Positions 53,721 through 61,416 of a DNA stretch of 64,000 bases are shown here, piece by piece. The notes below the pieces were generated by a model. It was given only the letters and a program-made list of their open reading frames with translations, searched no databases and was not told the DNA's origin. The stretch covers positions 1,674,001 to 1,738,000 of the forward strand of contig OY970370.1 in NCBI GenBank assembly GCA_963718745.1, read 5' to 3'. The translations under genes were made by a program, and so were the position numbers. Numbering within the stretch: position 1 is the stretch's first letter; every line of letters begins with the position of its first letter. The DNA is from Fermentibacter sp963718745 [NCBI: Candidatus Fermentibacterota bacterium]. GTDB taxonomy: Bacteria; Fermentibacterota; Fermentibacteria; Fermentibacterales.

Positions 53721-55337
53721 CTACCTGGGCAGAAGCCCCATCCTGCTGAACTTGTCCACGAACGTCAGGAGCAGCTCGTTGCCGGGGTTGGCGGCCAGCC
53801 CCTCGGCTGCGATCGCGGCCGCTGCCGGCAGGGCGCTGAGCTGGATCTGCTCCCTGACCTTGCGTACATAGTCCTCGGCCGTATCGCCCCCGGCGGTTCT
53901 CCCGCCATGCTGGGCCGTCTGCTGGGCGGGCCGGGTCCTGGTCTGGGCGGTCGCATGCGGCGCCGCGGATCCACCCGTACCTGCCCTGCCTCCGCCCGGC
54001 TTCTCCAGGGCTGCCACGAGATCTTCGAGCCCCGGAGCCTGGGGCATCAGGGCGAAGGCCTCCTTCGCTGATGCGAAGGCCTCTGCCGCGGATCCGGCGG
54101 CAAGTTTCCTCTGTCCGATCCTGACCAGGTTTCCCGCCTTGATCCTGCGCTGCAGGTTCATGATGCGGCTCCTGACCTCGGGATCGTCCGGCGCTTCCGC
54201 CTTTGCCTTCTTCAGGAAGCCTACGGCTCCGGCCTCGTCACCCGAGGACAGGGCCTCTTCGGCCATCTCGAAAAAGTTCTTCACGTTGTGAGGATCGGGC
54301 ACGCTGATCCTTTCTCCGGCCGATGGGACGGCAGCAGCCTTCCGGACCGGGGCTGGAGCCGGTGCGTCTCCAGGGACGGCCTGTCTGACGAGTGATTTCG
54401 AAACGTGTCCAGTTGCCGGTCTGGTGGGAGGCGCCGGTGTCACGAGCGCCTGTTCGTCTTCGAGGATGGGAGGCGTGACCAGCGGCCTGGTAGAGTTTTC
54501 CGACGGGCCTGCAACGGGTCTCTTCCGCTCCGGAACGCTGGACTCGGGGTTCTCCCGCTGAGCCTTCACAGGTTCGGCAACCCTTGCCGGGCGAGCGTCC
54601 GGGACGGCCATGGATTCGCGCCTGGCGGGCGTCGGCTGCACGGGGGCCTCCCTGCGGGTGAGGACCGGTGCAGGCGCCTCGCGTTTGACGGGCGCAGGCT
54701 GTTCCGGAGCCTCCCTGCGGGTCTGGACGGGAGCGGGGGTCTCGCGTCTTACAGGTGCAGGCTGTTCTGGAGCTTCCCTGCGGGTCTGGACCGGTGCGGG
54801 CGCCTCGCGTTTGACAGGCGCAGGCTGTTCCGGAGCCTCCCTGCGGGTCTGGACCGGAGCGGGGGTCTCGCGCTTCGCAGGCGCGGGCTGTGCCGGGGCT
54901 TCCCTGCGGGTCTGGACGGGAGCTGGCGCCTCGCGCCTGACAGGCGCAGGCTGTTCTGGAGCCTCTCTGCGCGTCTGGACCGGAGCGGGGGCTTCGCGTT
55001 TCGCGGGCGCCGGCTGCGCCGGGGCTTCCCTGCGGGTCTGGACGGGGGCGGGGGTCTCGCGCCTTGTCGGAGCCGGCTGTGCAGGTGTATCGCGGCGCGC
55101 CGGTGCGGGCGCCTCCTCTGCGGGAAGCGCTTTCCTGGCGGCCTCGGCGGCCTTCTCCTTCCCCTGGATCAGCTCCTTCTCGATCGCGATGATGGCTTCA
55201 GTGACTGCACTGCTGCCCGGATCCATCGAGAGGGCTTTCTTGAGGAGGATGAAGGCATCCTGGCGGTTGCCCCTCTGGAGCTCCTCCTTGGCCTCCCTGA
55301 CCAGGGAGGCGACCTTCGACCTGTTCTCAGTAACCAG
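53721..55337 (-). CDS. TPR-type protein with a Pro/Ala/Arg tandem-repeat linker, apparently starting at CTG
   Basis: 538 residues if it starts at CTG 55337 (GGGGG six bases upstream); the first ATG is at 55226. The segment before that ATG is clearly coding, as it forms a TPR (VREAKEELQRGNRQDAFILLKKALSMDPG) like the one later in the chain (MAEEALSSGDEAGAVGFLKKA). The middle holds seven 21-residue repeats of the type KREAPAPVQTRREAPEQPAP, a flexible positively charged linker. The C-terminal part has two more helical repeats (VRIGQRKLAAGSAAEAFASAKEAF). No enzyme is recognised; it is probably a scaffold. Confidence 0.7.
   Translation of the reverse strand: MVTENRSKVASLVREAKEELQRGNRQDAFILLKKALSMDPGSSAVTEAIIAIEKELIQGKEKAAEAARKALPAEEAPAPARRDTPAQPAPTRRETPAPVQTRREAPAQPAPAKREAPAPVQTRREAPEQPAPVRREAPAPVQTRREAPAQPAPAKRETPAPVQTRREAPEQPAPVKREAPAPVQTRREAPEQPAPVRRETPAPVQTRREAPEQPAPVKREAPAPVLTRREAPVQPTPARRESMAVPDARPARVAEPVKAQRENPESSVPERKRPVAGPSENSTRPLVTPPILEDEQALVTPAPPTRPATGHVSKSLVRQAVPGDAPAPAPVRKAAAVPSAGERISVPDPHNVKNFFEMAEEALSSGDEAGAVGFLKKAKAEAPDDPEVRSRIMNLQRRIKAGNLVRIGQRKLAAGSAAEAFASAKEAFALMPQAPGLEDLVAALEKPGGGRAGTGGSAAPHATAQTRTRPAQQTAQHGGRTAGGDTAEDYVRKVREQIQLSALPAAAAIAAEGLAANPGNELLLTFVDKFSRMGLLPR
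54624..55064. repeat. Seven 63-bp tandem repeats inside the TPR-type gene
   Basis: Seven units of 63 bp (21 codons) code for variants of RRETPAPVQTRREAPAQPAP. Within each unit there is a half-repeat R-R-E-A-P. Units differ at a few positions, so the array grew by duplication and is a likely site of length variation between strains. Confidence 0.85.
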
Positions 55338-55392
55338 ACACTACCCCCAGTGTACGGGTCGAAAGGCTTTCTATCGAAGAAGGGGCTCCGGG

Positions 55393-56817
55393 TCAAGTCC
55401 CCGCCGAGCACCTGCTTCCGATCGATCTCAGAACCGCGGCCGCATCCCGAAGCAGCCCGACCGGTCCCTTCAACAGGAGATGCCGCAGGAGGAGAGCAGG
55501 GATGCGGGTGAACGGCCTCCTCAGCAGATAGTTGAGCCCGATCCGCGCCTGGGCGGTCTTCCTCAGTGCCGAAAGCTCCCCGTCGGTCATGTCGGTCAGG
55601 TTCACCAGCAGGGAGTCAGCCGCGTTCATGCCCTCCAGGAAGGTGTCCAGGTCCCCGATCCTTCCCTCGGCTGAAGCCTTCGCGAAGATCGCGGTACCCG
55701 GGTAGGGGGTGACGAAAAGCATCGGAGCGGTGATATCCGCCTTCCTGCAGAACGAGATCGTCTCCTCGACAGTCTCCCTCGTCTCCCCGTACATGCCGAT
55801 CATGAAGCTGCCCTCGGCGTGGATGCCGGCCCTCCTCGTCAGCCTGAGAGCCTCCAGGCACTCTCCCGGGGTGACCCTGCGGTTCATGGCCTCGAGCATC
55901 CGGGCGCTCCCGGACTCGATCCCGTAGCTGATCCAGTAGCATCCGGACCGCTTCATCTCGGCGAGCAGCTCCGCATCCACGGTGTTGACCCGGCCCAGGC
56001 AGGACCAGCGCAGCCGGGGGAGGCGCTCCCTCATCAGCTTGCAGACCTCCAGCACGAAGGTTCTGTCGCTCGTGAAGAGGTCGTCGGGGAAGCCGGTGTA
56101 CCGGATGTCGTATCTCCTCACGAGCTCCTCGATCTCGCCAACTATCGAGGACGGGCTCCTCCGCCTCACGCGGCGGCCGTAGATCCGGTAGCAGTAGACG
56201 CATTCGAAGGGGCATCCCCTGCTGGCGACGACCTCCATGTGCCGGGTGAGCTTGCCCCTGTGATCGTAGCTGTGGATGTAGCTCTCGATCGGGAAGAGGT
56301 CCCAGGCGGGCCAGGGGAGGGAATCGAGGTTTGCGACGGGCTCCCTCGGGGATGAACAGGCCAGGTTGCCTTCGCCGGTGAGGAATGCCAGCCCGGGCAC
56401 GTCGCGCCACTCCGTGCCCGCCTCGATTGCTGCGGCCAGCTCCACGGAGGTGATCTCCCCCTCGCCGGATACCACGGCATCCAGGCTGCAAGCCTGGAGA
56501 TATGTGCCGGGAAGGGTCGTGGCCCCGCTGTTGCCGGCTACGAGGAAGACCCCGGGGATCTCCTTCCGTATCTCCCGCCCCAGCTCGCGGCTGAAGCGGA
56601 AGCGCGTGACCATCCCGCCGAGCCCCACCATGTCGGGTTTCGAAGCCTTGATGGCGGGTATCGCTTCGTCCATGCCCAGGTCGGATCCCTCCATGTCGAC
56701 GACGGTCACGTCGTGGCCGCAGCCTGCGAGCGAGGCGGCGACATAGGAGAGCCCGAAGGGGAAGTACTTCGATCTTCGCCCCGCGCCGTAGGGAGGATAG
56801 ACAAGGCAGATTCTCAA
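55393..56817 (-). CDS. B12-binding radical-SAM protein
   Basis: 474 residues from TTG 56817 (SD GAGGAGA), which makes the protein begin RICLVYPPYG as is usual. Residues to about 150 form the cobalamin-binding Rossmann domain. The radical-SAM cluster is CPFECVYCYR (three Cys), followed by GRVNTVDAELL and GIESGSARMLEAMNRRVTPGE, typical of the Elp3/MiaB-like B12 family of methylases and cyclases. The last 80 residues are helical and basic. The substrate (lipid, sugar or hopanoid type) is not evident. Confidence 0.85.
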   Translation of the reverse strand: MRICLVYPPYGAGRRSKYFPFGLSYVAASLAGCGHDVTVVDMEGSDLGMDEAIPAIKASKPDMVGLGGMVTRFRFSRELGREIRKEIPGVFLVAGNSGATTLPGTYLQACSLDAVVSGEGEITSVELAAAIEAGTEWRDVPGLAFLTGEGNLACSSPREPVANLDSLPWPAWDLFPIESYIHSYDHRGKLTRHMEVVASRGCPFECVYCYRIYGRRVRRRSPSSIVGEIEELVRRYDIRYTGFPDDLFTSDRTFVLEVCKLMRERLPRLRWSCLGRVNTVDAELLAEMKRSGCYWISYGIESGSARMLEAMNRRVTPGECLEALRLTRRAGIHAEGSFMIGMYGETRETVEETISFCRKADITAPMLFVTPYPGTAIFAKASAEGRIGDLDTFLEGMNAADSLLVNLTDMTDGELSALRKTAQARIGLNYLLRRPFTRIPALLLRHLLLKGPVGLLRDAAAVLRSIGSRCSAGT

Positions 56818-57068
56818 TTGTCTCCTCGGAGGTGTCTCCGGTCCGGTCTGCGACGCTCCCCGGCAGCGGTTCCGCGAGGAGCGGGGGAAGCCTGTCATGC
56901 CGATGACGCGCCCAATATCGCCCCGGAGGGATGCGCGGGCAACGAGCGGCGTCACAGAACCCGGCACTGGCAGTGCGAACGGCAGATTTGCATGATATCT
57001 GGCTGGGAATCGGGCGACCGGCGACGGAGCTGACTCTGCAAACTATTCACTAGATGGAGTTTCCTCAG

Positions 57069-58811
57069 ATGTTCAAGAAGCTGTTCGCGCATGGCGGCCA
57101 TGGACCGAAGATGACCCTGAGGGACAGAGGACCGGTGCAGCTCATCGACCTGTCACTCCGTGACGGACAGCAGTCGCTCCTGGCCACCCGGATGTCCACA
57201 CCCCAGGTCCTCGGCGCCATGCCCGGGATCCTCGACTGCGGCGTGAGGATGATGGAGGTCTGGGGCGGAGCAACGCTCGACAGCGCGATGAGGTTCCTGG
57301 ACGAGAACCCCTTCGACCGCCTGCACAGGATGTCCGATCTCGCTCGCCCCTACGGCTGCGGGCTCCGCACTCTCTCCAGGGGTCAGAACCTGTTCGGTTA
57401 CGACCCCTACCCGGACGACATAGTCAGCGATTTCAACAGCGAGGCTGTGCAGTCGGGAACAACGGTCATGCGCATATTCGACGCCCTCAACTACATCCCG
57501 AACTACAAGGCCGCGCTGGACGGCGTCAGGAAGGCCGGGGGCATCTTCGACGGCGCCGTCTGCTATACGACCGGACCGCTCTACAAGACGGAGTACTTCG
57601 TCGAGAAGGCGCTCGAGCTGGAGGCTGCCGGAGCGGACATGGTCTCCGACAAGGACATGGCCGGGCTCAAGGACCCCGTGAGCGCCTGGGAGTACTACTC
57701 GGCGCTGAAGGAGCGCCTCAGGGTCCCGGTCGTCAGCCACACCCACTGCACCCCCGGCTACGGGCACATGAGCGCTGTCATAGCTCTCCTCGCAGGAGTC
57801 GACTCGATCGACGTCTGCTTCCTGCCTTTCGCCGGAGGATCCTCGCATCCGTCCCTCGAAGTCGTATCCCTCTTCGCCGAACTCCTGGGCATCGAGACCG
57901 GGCTCGATCTGGACGGGAAGAAGCTGGGCACTGTCCACGCCTCGCTCGCCGGGGTCATCGAGGAGTGCGAGAAGAAGTTCTCCCTCCAGGTCCACAGGTC
58001 GGTCTGGCCTGGTCGCGACGTGCTCCTGCCGCTTGCGGAGAAGACCATCGACCAGCTGTCGGAAGGCAGGATCGTGCAGGCTCTGGAGACCATGCACCGC
58101 ATCGAGGAGGCCTGCGGCTTCCCGCCTCCCAGCGATGCAGTGCGGAAGTCGCAGATCCCCGGCGGGATGTACAGCAACTTCAAGAACCAGCTCGCCAAGG
58201 ACGGGAAGAGCGAGTACATGGACAAGGCGCTGGAGGCAGTCCAGCAGGTCAGATCCATGGCCGGCTGGGTGCCGCTGGTGACGCCCACCTCCCAGATCGT
58301 GGGGGTGAAGGCTTACTTCGTCGCGCTCGGCAAGGAGGCGAACCCGGTACAGTACGTCAACCTGATCGCCGGATACTACGGGAAGACCCCATTCCCGATC
58401 GACGCGGACTATCGCGAGCAGGTCTGTGGTTTCCGCGACGAACGCACCTACGACTCCTCGCAGTTCGACCGCACGATCCCGACCCTTCCCGGCACGGAGA
58501 TCCCGATAGCCGAGACCAAGCAGGAGAAGCTCCTCTACTACCTCTTCCCCGACAGCTCCGGAAAGGCCTATCTGGACAAACTGAAGGGCGCCGCCCACGC
58601 CGAGACGATCAGGGAGTCGGCGGCCAGGAGGGAGGAGGAGGACAGGGCCCGCCTCAAGAAGCTCCACGACCAGGCCATCCTCAACAGGTTCGCGGAATCG
58701 ATGTACGATCTCTCGGAGCATCTCTCCGAAGCGATGACCCTCTTGAGCACCGAGGAGGACCCGGCGACCAACAAGCTCATCAAGGAGGCAGCCGAGTACA
58801 CCGACATCTGA
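57069..58811 (+). CDS. Biotin-dependent carboxyltransferase subunit (pyruvate carboxylase B / oxaloacetate decarboxylase alpha type)
   Basis: About 580 residues from ATG 57069 (GGAG nine bases before it; an ATG at 57054 has no SD). The TIM barrel has LIDLSLRDGQQSLLATRMST, metal ligand Asp in SLRDG, the carbamylated Lys in SDKDMAGLKD, and the two His ligands in VVSHTHCTPGYG. No biotinyl-Lys (AMKM) domain is fused, so the biotin carrier is separate, as in transcarboxylase 5S or the split pyruvate carboxylase. It exchanges carboxyl groups between biotin and pyruvate/oxaloacetate. It is followed by the palindrome and the metK leader. Confidence 0.85.
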   Translation: MFKKLFAHGGHGPKMTLRDRGPVQLIDLSLRDGQQSLLATRMSTPQVLGAMPGILDCGVRMMEVWGGATLDSAMRFLDENPFDRLHRMSDLARPYGCGLRTLSRGQNLFGYDPYPDDIVSDFNSEAVQSGTTVMRIFDALNYIPNYKAALDGVRKAGGIFDGAVCYTTGPLYKTEYFVEKALELEAAGADMVSDKDMAGLKDPVSAWEYYSALKERLRVPVVSHTHCTPGYGHMSAVIALLAGVDSIDVCFLPFAGGSSHPSLEVVSLFAELLGIETGLDLDGKKLGTVHASLAGVIEECEKKFSLQVHRSVWPGRDVLLPLAEKTIDQLSEGRIVQALETMHRIEEACGFPPPSDAVRKSQIPGGMYSNFKNQLAKDGKSEYMDKALEAVQQVRSMAGWVPLVTPTSQIVGVKAYFVALGKEANPVQYVNLIAGYYGKTPFPIDADYREQVCGFRDERTYDSSQFDRTIPTLPGTEIPIAETKQEKLLYYLFPDSSGKAYLDKLKGAAHAETIRESAARREEEDRARLKKLHDQAILNRFAESMYDLSEHLSEAMTLLSTEEDPATNKLIKEAAEYTDI

Positions 58812-58832
58812 CTTTCCGATCGGCTGGCCCTC

Positions 58833-58922
58833 AAGATCGGTTTTAACTATTGATCCTAACTCTCATTTCGATAGCGCTGCGTCCAAGCGCCCGAGTTAGG
58901 ATCAATAGTTAAAACCGATCTT
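58833..58922. repeat. 30-bp perfect inverted repeat with a 30-nt loop
   Basis: The arms 58833-58862 and 58893-58922 are exactly complementary over 30 bp (10 of 30 bases are G or C, against about two-thirds around it). The loop holds a second 5-bp stem, GCGCT (58874-58878) with AGCGC (58886-58890). It starts 21 nt after the carboxyltransferase stop and ends about 30 nt before the metK leader promoter. Transcribed from either side it would give a very stable hairpin. It looks like a small inserted element or a special terminator; no run of T follows it. Confidence 0.9.
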
Positions 58923-58956
58923 AACCGGGGAACTGGCCCGGGGCCGTCCGGTTTCT

Positions 58957-58962
58957 TATGAT
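58957..58962 (+). promoter_or_regulatory. Candidate -10 of the metK leader
   Basis: TATGAT, with only a weak -35 (CTGGCC at 58933-58938, 18 bp away). Transcription would begin near 58969, just before the SAM-II aptamer. Confidence 0.4.
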
Positions 58963-58976
58963 CGTCGAGATAAATC

Positions 58977-59028
58977 CGTGGAGTGATTTGGGGCGTATTG
59001 CAACCACGTTAAAAAAAGTGCTAAAAGG
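58977..59028 (+). promoter_or_regulatory. SAM-II riboswitch upstream of metK
   Basis: CGTGG (58977-58981) pairs with CCACG (59004-59008) as stem P1. The conserved SAM-II pieces are in order: GTGATTTG (58983-58990), TATTGCAACCACGTTAAA around 58996-59013, and AGTGCTAAAAGG (59018-59028). These match the published SAM-II consensus (GATTTG ... TTGCA-GCCACG-TTAAA ... GCTAAA). The aptamer is a pseudoknot that binds S-adenosylmethionine. It lies 60 nt before metK, whose product makes SAM, so feedback control is the obvious role. SAM-II is known mostly from Alphaproteobacteria and Bacteroidetes. Confidence 0.88.
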
Positions 59029-59047
59029 CCGTTGATCACGCCTGTGA

Positions 59048-59069
59048 CCGCCCCCCACGGGCGGTTTTT
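59048..59069 (+). terminator. Intrinsic terminator in the metK leader
   Basis: CCGCCC (59048-59053) and GGGCGG (59059-59064) form a 6-bp stem with a CCCAC loop, followed by TTTTT (59065-59069). It stands between the SAM-II aptamer and metK. CGCCCC of its 5' arm could instead pair with GGGGCG (58990-58995) in the aptamer, an arrangement that would let SAM decide between termination and read-through. Confidence 0.8.
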
Positions 59070-59090
59070 CGTTTCCGAAAGCAGAGGTGC

Positions 59091-60257
59091 ATGATGCGCA
59101 AGCTGTTCACGAGCGAATCCGTTTCCGAAGGTCATCCCGACAAGATCTGCGACCAGATCTCGGACGCCGTGCTAGACGCCCATGTCGCTGGTGACCCGAA
59201 CGCCCACGTGGCATGCGAGACCCTGGTCACGACCGACTTCTGCCTGCTCGCAGGAGAGGTGAAGAGCGCCGTCGAGGTGGACTACGAGGCGGTCGCGCAG
59301 GGAGTCATCAGGGACATCGGGTACGACACTCCGGACATCGGCTTCAACTACAGCACCAACAGATACAAGATCCTCATCCATTCCCAGTCGCACGACATCG
59401 ACCAGGGTGTCGTGAAGAACAAGGGTGCGGGGGACCAGGGCCTCATGTTCGGGTTCGCCTGCAACGAGACCGAAGCCCTGATGCCCTTCCCGCTCCAGCT
59501 GGCCCACCGCCTCCTCGAACGATTGTCCGTGGTACGCAAGAACGGGACGCTGGCATGGGCGAAGCCCGATGCGAAGAGCCAGGTGACCGTGATGTACGAG
59601 GAGAACCTGCCGGTGGAGATCTCCGAGATCCTGATGTCCGTGCACCATGACAAGGATGCGGATAACGACGAAATGCGCCGTGACGTCATCGCACACGTGG
59701 TCGGACCCGTCCTGGACTGCATGAAGCCCTCCCTTCCCTGGGACGCCGACATGTTCCTCTACAACCCGTCCGGGCGCTTCGCGATAGGCGGTCCCAACGG
59801 GGACACCGGCCTTACGGGCAGGAAGATAATCGTGGACTCCTACGGCGGAGCCGGCCGTCACGGCGGCGGATGCTTCTCCGGGAAGGACTCGACAAAGGTC
59901 GACAGATCCGCGGCCTACATGGCGCGCTACATCGCCAAGAACCTGGTCGCAGCCGGAGTTGCCGACCGCTGCGAGATCCAGCTCGCATACGCCATCGGCA
60001 AACCCGAACCCGTCTCCGTCCGCCTGGACACCTTCGGAACCGAGAGAGTGGCAGACCTCGTGGCGGTCGAGAAGCTCGTGAGAGCTATATTCCCCCTGGA
60101 GCCCTACGACATCATCGACCACCTGGGACTGAGGAGGCCCATCTTCAGGAAGACCGCATCCTACGGGCACTTCGGAAGGATCCCCGGCGATGACGGCTCC
60201 TTCTCCTGGGAGAGGACCGACAAGGTCTCCGACATCCGGAGGCAACTGGGGCTGTAG
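59091..60257 (+). CDS. metK: S-adenosylmethionine synthetase
   Basis: 388 residues from ATG 59091 (the next codon is also ATG; SD AGAGGT). Motifs: SEGHPDKICDQISDAVLD (ATP), the methionine-binding loop GAGDQGLMFGFACNET, and the P-loop-like GGGCFSGKDSTKVDRSAAY. It joins ATP and methionine to make SAM, the substrate of the many radical-SAM and methyl-transfer enzymes in this window. Expression is controlled by the SAM-II riboswitch and terminator just upstream. Confidence 0.96.
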   Translation: MMRKLFTSESVSEGHPDKICDQISDAVLDAHVAGDPNAHVACETLVTTDFCLLAGEVKSAVEVDYEAVAQGVIRDIGYDTPDIGFNYSTNRYKILIHSQSHDIDQGVVKNKGAGDQGLMFGFACNETEALMPFPLQLAHRLLERLSVVRKNGTLAWAKPDAKSQVTVMYEENLPVEISEILMSVHHDKDADNDEMRRDVIAHVVGPVLDCMKPSLPWDADMFLYNPSGRFAIGGPNGDTGLTGRKIIVDSYGGAGRHGGGCFSGKDSTKVDRSAAYMARYIAKNLVAAGVADRCEIQLAYAIGKPEPVSVRLDTFGTERVADLVAVEKLVRAIFPLEPYDIIDHLGLRRPIFRKTASYGHFGRIPGDDGSFSWERTDKVSDIRRQLGL

Positions 60258-60259
60258 AG

Positions 60260-60280
60260 CCCGGAGGGACTGCCTCCGGG
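60260..60280 (+). terminator. Hairpin after metK
   Basis: CCCGGAGG (60260-60267) and CCTCCGGG (60273-60280) form an 8-bp stem with a GACTG loop two bases after the metK stop. No T-run follows, and the next gene starts 15 nt later, so it could also be a partial terminator or RNA-stability element. Confidence 0.4.
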
Positions 60281-60294
60281 GGTTCGGGGGAACA

Positions 60295-61416
60295 GTGCTC
60301 CACGGGATCGTTCTGGCTCTCGTGCTGGCATCCGGCAATCCCGGGCTGGACAGCCTCGGCGCCCGCCTGGAGGAGACCCGGCGTCTCGCGGCCGAACTGG
60401 AATCGCAGCATGCCGCCGTGTCGGACATCCTGATGGCCATTCACGAGAACCTCCTCGCCGCCAGGGCATATTACTCCAGGCTGCAGGAAGAGGAGGCCCT
60501 CCTCCTCGGCAGCATCGAGAGGATCGACACCCGGTGCGCCGCGGGCGAGTCCCTGCACACTGCACTCTCCTCGGGCCTCGAGGACTATCTTCTGTACATC
60601 TACTCCCACAGGAACCTCATAGGATCCGAGGCGCTCTTCTGCCGGGGCGGCCTTGCAAGGGTGCTCAGACGCGAGGCCTACCTCGAGTTCCTGGCGAGGA
60701 GAGCGGCCTCCGAGGAGAACGAGGTCAGGGGCGCCACGGACTCCCTGATCCATTTCAGGGACTCGCTGCGCACCGCTCAGACGGAGATTGCAGCCCTCCG
60801 GAGAGAGATGGGCGAGATCCAGGACCGGATCGTCTTCGAGGAGGGTCGGCAGGCCCTCCTGCGGCTCCAGCTCGGAAGCGAGCTTGCCAGGGCGCAGGAT
60901 TCCTCCGCAGCGATCGAGACCGAAAGGCAGAGGGTGTCCTCCCTCGTGAGCGACCTGCGCGCGGCCAGCACAACGGTATCGTCCACTCTCAACCTCGGTC
61001 AGCCCGACGTGGAGAGCGTCATCGGGAACTCCGCGGGCGCCCTGCCCTGGCCGGCGGAGGGGGACATCGTCAGGCATTTCGGGCTGGAGGTCCATCCGGT
61101 CTACGGAACCGAGACGACCTGCGACGGGATAAGCGTGACAACCCCGCCGTCCTGCGCGGTCCGTGCGGTCTCGGATGGAAGGGTGCTCTATGCACGAGAG
61201 TTCCTGAGCATGGGCAGGCTGGTGGTCGTGGATCATCTGGACGGGTTCTACACTGTGTACGGCAACCTGGGATCCGTCGAGGTGAACCCGGGGGACATGG
61301 TCGCCTCGGGAGACGAAGTCGGGATCACCGGATCGCTCCCGGACGGCACCGCCGGATACTATTTCGAGATCCGGGCGGGGGGCCAGCCGGTCGATCCGGA
61401 GGAATATCTGAGATGA
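60295..61416 (+). CDS. EnvC-like exported coiled-coil protein with degenerate LytM domain
   Basis: 373 residues from GTG 60295 (SD GGGGGA). A signal-like N-terminus is followed by a long coiled coil (about residues 15-240) and a C-terminal LytM (M23) fold (PAEGDIVRHFGLEVHPVYG ... GRLVVVDHLDGFYTVYGNLG). The zinc ligands are lost: HxxxD is TCDGIS and the HxH motif is YYFEI. So, like EnvC or NlpD, it should not cut peptidoglycan but activate an amidase during division. The ATGA overlap with holB shows co-expression with replication and translation genes. Confidence 0.78.
   Translation: MLHGIVLALVLASGNPGLDSLGARLEETRRLAAELESQHAAVSDILMAIHENLLAARAYYSRLQEEEALLLGSIERIDTRCAAGESLHTALSSGLEDYLLYIYSHRNLIGSEALFCRGGLARVLRREAYLEFLARRAASEENEVRGATDSLIHFRDSLRTAQTEIAALRREMGEIQDRIVFEEGRQALLRLQLGSELARAQDSSAAIETERQRVSSLVSDLRAASTTVSSTLNLGQPDVESVIGNSAGALPWPAEGDIVRHFGLEVHPVYGTETTCDGISVTTPPSCAVRAVSDGRVLYAREFLSMGRLVVVDHLDGFYTVYGNLGSVEVNPGDMVASGDEVGITGSLPDGTAGYYFEIRAGGQPVDPEEYLR

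Noticed and set aside
54405-55674. Two plus-strand open frames across the 63-bp repeats, giving a Gly/Ala-rich repeat protein
   Set aside because: The minus-strand frame has TPR-like ends on both sides of the repeats; the plus frames are low-complexity only and run into unrelated sequence.
58833-58922. Integron attC site or mobile cassette end
   Set aside because: The arms are perfectly complementary and lack the core-site consensus and the extrahelical bases typical of attC; no integrase is near.
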